Of a stretch of 33,684 nt of DNA, positions 32,104 through 33,684 are shown in pieces. How positions within the stretch are numbered: position 1 is the first letter of the stretch; each line of letters begins with the position of its first letter. Source of the stretch: Candidatus Dormiibacterota bacterium. GTDB lineage: Bacteria > Chloroflexota > Dormibacteria > CF-121. A program made the translations under genes and the position numbers. The stretch is from assembly GCA_035544955.1 (NCBI GenBank), contig DASZZN010000003.1:1-33684 (forward strand), in the 5' to 3' direction. The notes under the pieces are model-generated. The model ran no database searches and had not been told where the DNA came from. It saw only the letters and a program-made list of their open reading frames with translations.

Positions 32104-32550
32104 ACCAACTCCGTACGCATTCGCGGCCTGAGCGGCTTCCCCACCGTCTGCGGATTAACTCACAACTGACTCCAATCAGCTGAGCCACGACGGGGGCCGT
32201 CCCGCTGTTTACAAATCAGCCAGCAATTGAATTCAGCAGTGATTTTCGCTTTCCATGTATTCATAACGCGTCCATTGACTGGTGTTAAGTCCTTCGGGTT
32301 GGCTACAGAATTGGCTACAGTAAATAGCCGAACGGCCGTGGATCGTCAGCGAATGTTCGGGCGACAGTGCAATGGTGAGCCGGCGTGCTTTGCCGAGCGC
32401 GCTTTCCTGCAACGGAGTCTGGCCTGCCCGCGAATTTATGGTAGGAATGTTGTGGCTCTTCAACTGAGGCCGATTTTGGAGAATGTCTGCGCGCTTAACC
32501 CGCTGCGATCCTAGCGCCTACCGGCATCTGAACATAAGTCAATCGCGGTG
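32104..32550. other. Gene-free stretch with tRNA-like and arm-site-like sequences
   Basis: Read on the minus strand, 32220-32150 contains GCTGATTTGTAAACAGC, which looks like a tRNA-Thr anticodon arm, and GTGGCTCAGCTGATTGGAGT, which looks like a D arm. They are in the wrong order and without a T arm or acceptor, so this is not a tRNA gene. At 32299-32320 the decamer TTGGCTACAG occurs twice with AA between, followed by TAAATAGCC. Such short tandem repeats next to tRNA-like sequence are typical of tyrosine-integrase attachment regions. No integrase gene is in the window. Confidence 0.4.
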
Positions 32551-32926
32551 TCACCCCCCGCCCGTGTCTGGTGAACCGCGGCGGTTCTGATACTCGGCCA
32601 GAAGAACGACTGCCAGGCCGACAAGACCAGGTATCTGCACCAGACGAAGCCAAGCTTGGAAAGCCAAGAGCCTGCGCACTCGAGTGCCATTCGAGCGCCT
32701 GCTCGACCAGAAAAATGCCGAAGAGCAGCGAGCCGGCTCCGCCGATGCGGACAAAGGCAACCCTCGAGTCGGATCCGCCCAACCGCATCCGAACCCTTCT
32801 ACCCGTCACTACCTCAAAGATTCCGGCCGCGATCAGCGCGGCACCGCAGAGCCCTACGACGATATAGGCAAGAGGCGAGGATGTAATCGCCGCAGCGTAG
32901 GCTGGCTGTACTGGTGGGAAGAGCAT
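32551..32926 (-). pseudogene. Small membrane protein gene with a one-base frameshift
   Basis: From ATG 32926 (GGAG 9 bases upstream) the product reads MLFPPVQPAYAAAITSSPLA, then YIVVGLCGAALIAAGIFEVV, VRIGGAGSLLFGIFLVEQAL and EWHSSAQALGF. One extra base near 32656-32662 shifts the frame. The next frame continues QAWLRLVQIPGLVGLAVVLL and AEYQNRRGSPDTGGG to a stop at 32553-32551. The restored protein is about 124 aa with three membrane segments and belongs to no family I recognise. Decay or sequencing error. Confidence 0.68.
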
Positions 32927-33282
32927 CAGAACCAACTCCGCATTACGAGCCGCGGGAAATTGTTGCGGTCGAGCCGCTGGCAAAACCGCGAACTTACAAG
33001 GCGAGCCTGAGCCGCGAGCCGCGGCAGCCACAAACCGAGGGTCCGCACTGAGATAGGCCAGACCTTCGAGTTCACGGCTCCTACGGCCCAGCAAAGCCGA
33101 GCCGGTCCACAGGCACTCATACGCCGCCTCAGATGCACTAACAACAATCCCAATCTATGGTAGTGACCGGAGACGTTATTCAGATCCTCATGCTTGCTCG
33201 AGTTGGCCAGCCGGCTGCCCGCGAAGCCATTCCGGGCAGCCCGCATCACGGATCGGACTTCCATCTGCGGTTCCACCCGTTT

Positions 33283-33311
33283 TTGACAAATCCGGCGTTT
33301 TGTGCTAGCCT
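33283..33311 (+). promoter_or_regulatory. Strong sigma-70-type promoter
   Basis: TTGACA (33283-33288), a 17-base spacer, and TAGCCT (33306-33311). This is a perfect -35 box and a -10 of the form also found in the LuxR-locus promoters at 8.5 and 11.5 kb. It drives the gene at 33494 through a leader of about 175 bases. Confidence 0.85.
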
Positions 33312-33317
33312 ATACAC

Positions 33318-33493
33318 TATTTTGTTGTGCATAGCAAGAACAGCCCGAAGGAGAGGCAGGCGTATGAGGTAAGGCCAGCGGAGGCGAGACCCGGATACCG
33401 GGGAGCCAATCGCCCTCGCTTTCCAGCATCCCCATGCGGGCCGACTGAGCCAGACAAACTGGGACGCCCGCAATCTCAAGGAGGCCTTCCTCG
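33318..33493 (+). promoter_or_regulatory. Structured 5' leader with a two-codon upstream reading frame
   Basis: Visible structure: CCCGG-ATA-CCGGG (33390-33402) inside a GCGAG/CTCGC pairing (33384-33388 with 33415-33419). A second stem GCGGGC/GCCCGC (33436-33441 with 33466-33471) encloses CCAG-ACAAA-CTGG. A strong ribosome site GAAGGAGAGG (33347-33356) precedes ATG AGG TAA (33364-33372), a start, one rare Arg codon and a stop. The main gene's site AAGGAGG (33478-33484) can fold onto CCTTCCTC just after it. This looks like a regulatory leader; no known riboswitch class is recognised. Confidence 0.55.
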
Positions 33494-33684
33494 ATGTCGC
33501 CCAGCCGAGCGGCGTTTCTATCCGAGTTCGAGCGACTTCTTCCCTCGCCAGGCTTGAGGGAGTGGCTAGACACGATCCGACGACAACATCCTTGCTTATC
33601 CGGTGTCAGAGACCCGGTTGCCCTCCGTCAGTTTCTCCATACGCGCGACAAGGACCCTCGAAAGCCCGAGATCTGGCGAGCCCT
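33494..33684 (+). CDS. Protein of unknown function, N-terminal part (runs off right edge)
   Basis: First 63 codons of a gene continuing past the window. ATG 33494 with AAGGAGG at 33478-33484, spacing 9. The product begins MSPSRAAFLSEFERLLPSPG and continues LREWLDTIRRQHPCLSGVRD, then HTRDKDPRKPEIWRAL. It is helical and charged, without signal peptide or membrane segment. The ending PEIWRAL resembles the start of the helical core in some sigma-like or regulator proteins, but too little is present to name a family. It is driven by the promoter at 33283 and a long structured leader, so it is likely a regulated cytoplasmic protein. Confidence 0.75.
   Translation, partial: MSPSRAAFLSEFERLLPSPGLREWLDTIRRQHPCLSGVRDPVALRQFLHTRDKDPRKPEIWRA

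Noticed and set aside
32150-32220. tRNA gene on the minus strand
   Set aside because: Anticodon-like and D-like arms are in reversed order, and there is no T arm and no acceptor stem, so it cannot fold as a tRNA.

Overview
This is a GC-rich bacterial chromosome window. It shows Sec/lipoprotein signals, a class A penicillin-binding protein, tRNAs with and without an encoded CCA, and -35/-10 promoters of the type TTGACA-N17-TAGCCT. The mix of genes (large LuxR-type ATPase regulator, DUF4389 membrane proteins, MMPL and RDD transport/membrane proteins, YD-repeat protein, several large serine recombinases, many lipoproteins of unknown function) fits a soil Terrabacteria lineage such as Chloroflexota/Dormibacterota or a deep Actinomycetota. 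This placement is inference; no rRNA or marker gene is present to settle it.

Layout. 1-900: 5' part of a class A PBP gene leaving the left edge, then tRNA-Asp(GTC) and tRNA-Ser(CGA). 1.1-2.9 kb: two unrelated lipoprotein genes. 2.9-3.6 kb: genomic debris, namely the 3' end of a serine recombinase gene and an SDR gene reduced to its two ends. 3.6-4.8 kb: divergent yceI-like (frameshifted) and MarR genes around two TTGCAA-type operators. 5.2-7.6 kb: membrane-anchored protein, WD40-like lipoprotein, and a DHFR/RibD-like reductase. 7.6-14.3 kb: the most coherent unit, containing a DUF4389 operon, a deleted second copy of the DUF4389/LuxR pair, the intact 773-aa LuxR-family ATPase regulator, and an MMPL-RDD operon. 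Three promoters here carry the same upstream motif (near TCGGTAATTCCACCGA) at exactly the same distance from a YTAG -10 element, so they look like one small regulon.

15-19.2 kb: Asp-box protein, a second recombinase remnant, a glyoxalase-family gene and a dead IS3-family element. 19.2-25.3 kb: accessory region with a lipoprotein overlapping the end of a 5'-truncated, frameshifted YD/RHS protein. This abuts head-on a 5'-truncated amidoligase gene with a coupled small partner gene, and then comes a frameshifted large serine recombinase. 25.5-27 kb: a free-standing truncated sigma-70-like protein and a small membrane-anchored protein bracketed by a 26-bp direct repeat. 27-30.3 kb: tightly overlapping operon of two OppB/OppC-type ABC permeases and a kelch-repeat surface protein. 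30.6-33.7 kb: membrane proteins, a possible attachment region, and a strong promoter with a structured leader in front of a gene leaving the right edge.

Two themes cut across the window. A ~58-bp sequence that forms the very 3' end of the recombinase gene occurs four times in the same orientation, twice without any recombinase, which suggests scars or attachment sites of recombinase elements. In addition, at least seven genes carry a single-base frameshift, often in a homopolymer; whether this is decay or sequencing/assembly error cannot be told from the sequence alone.
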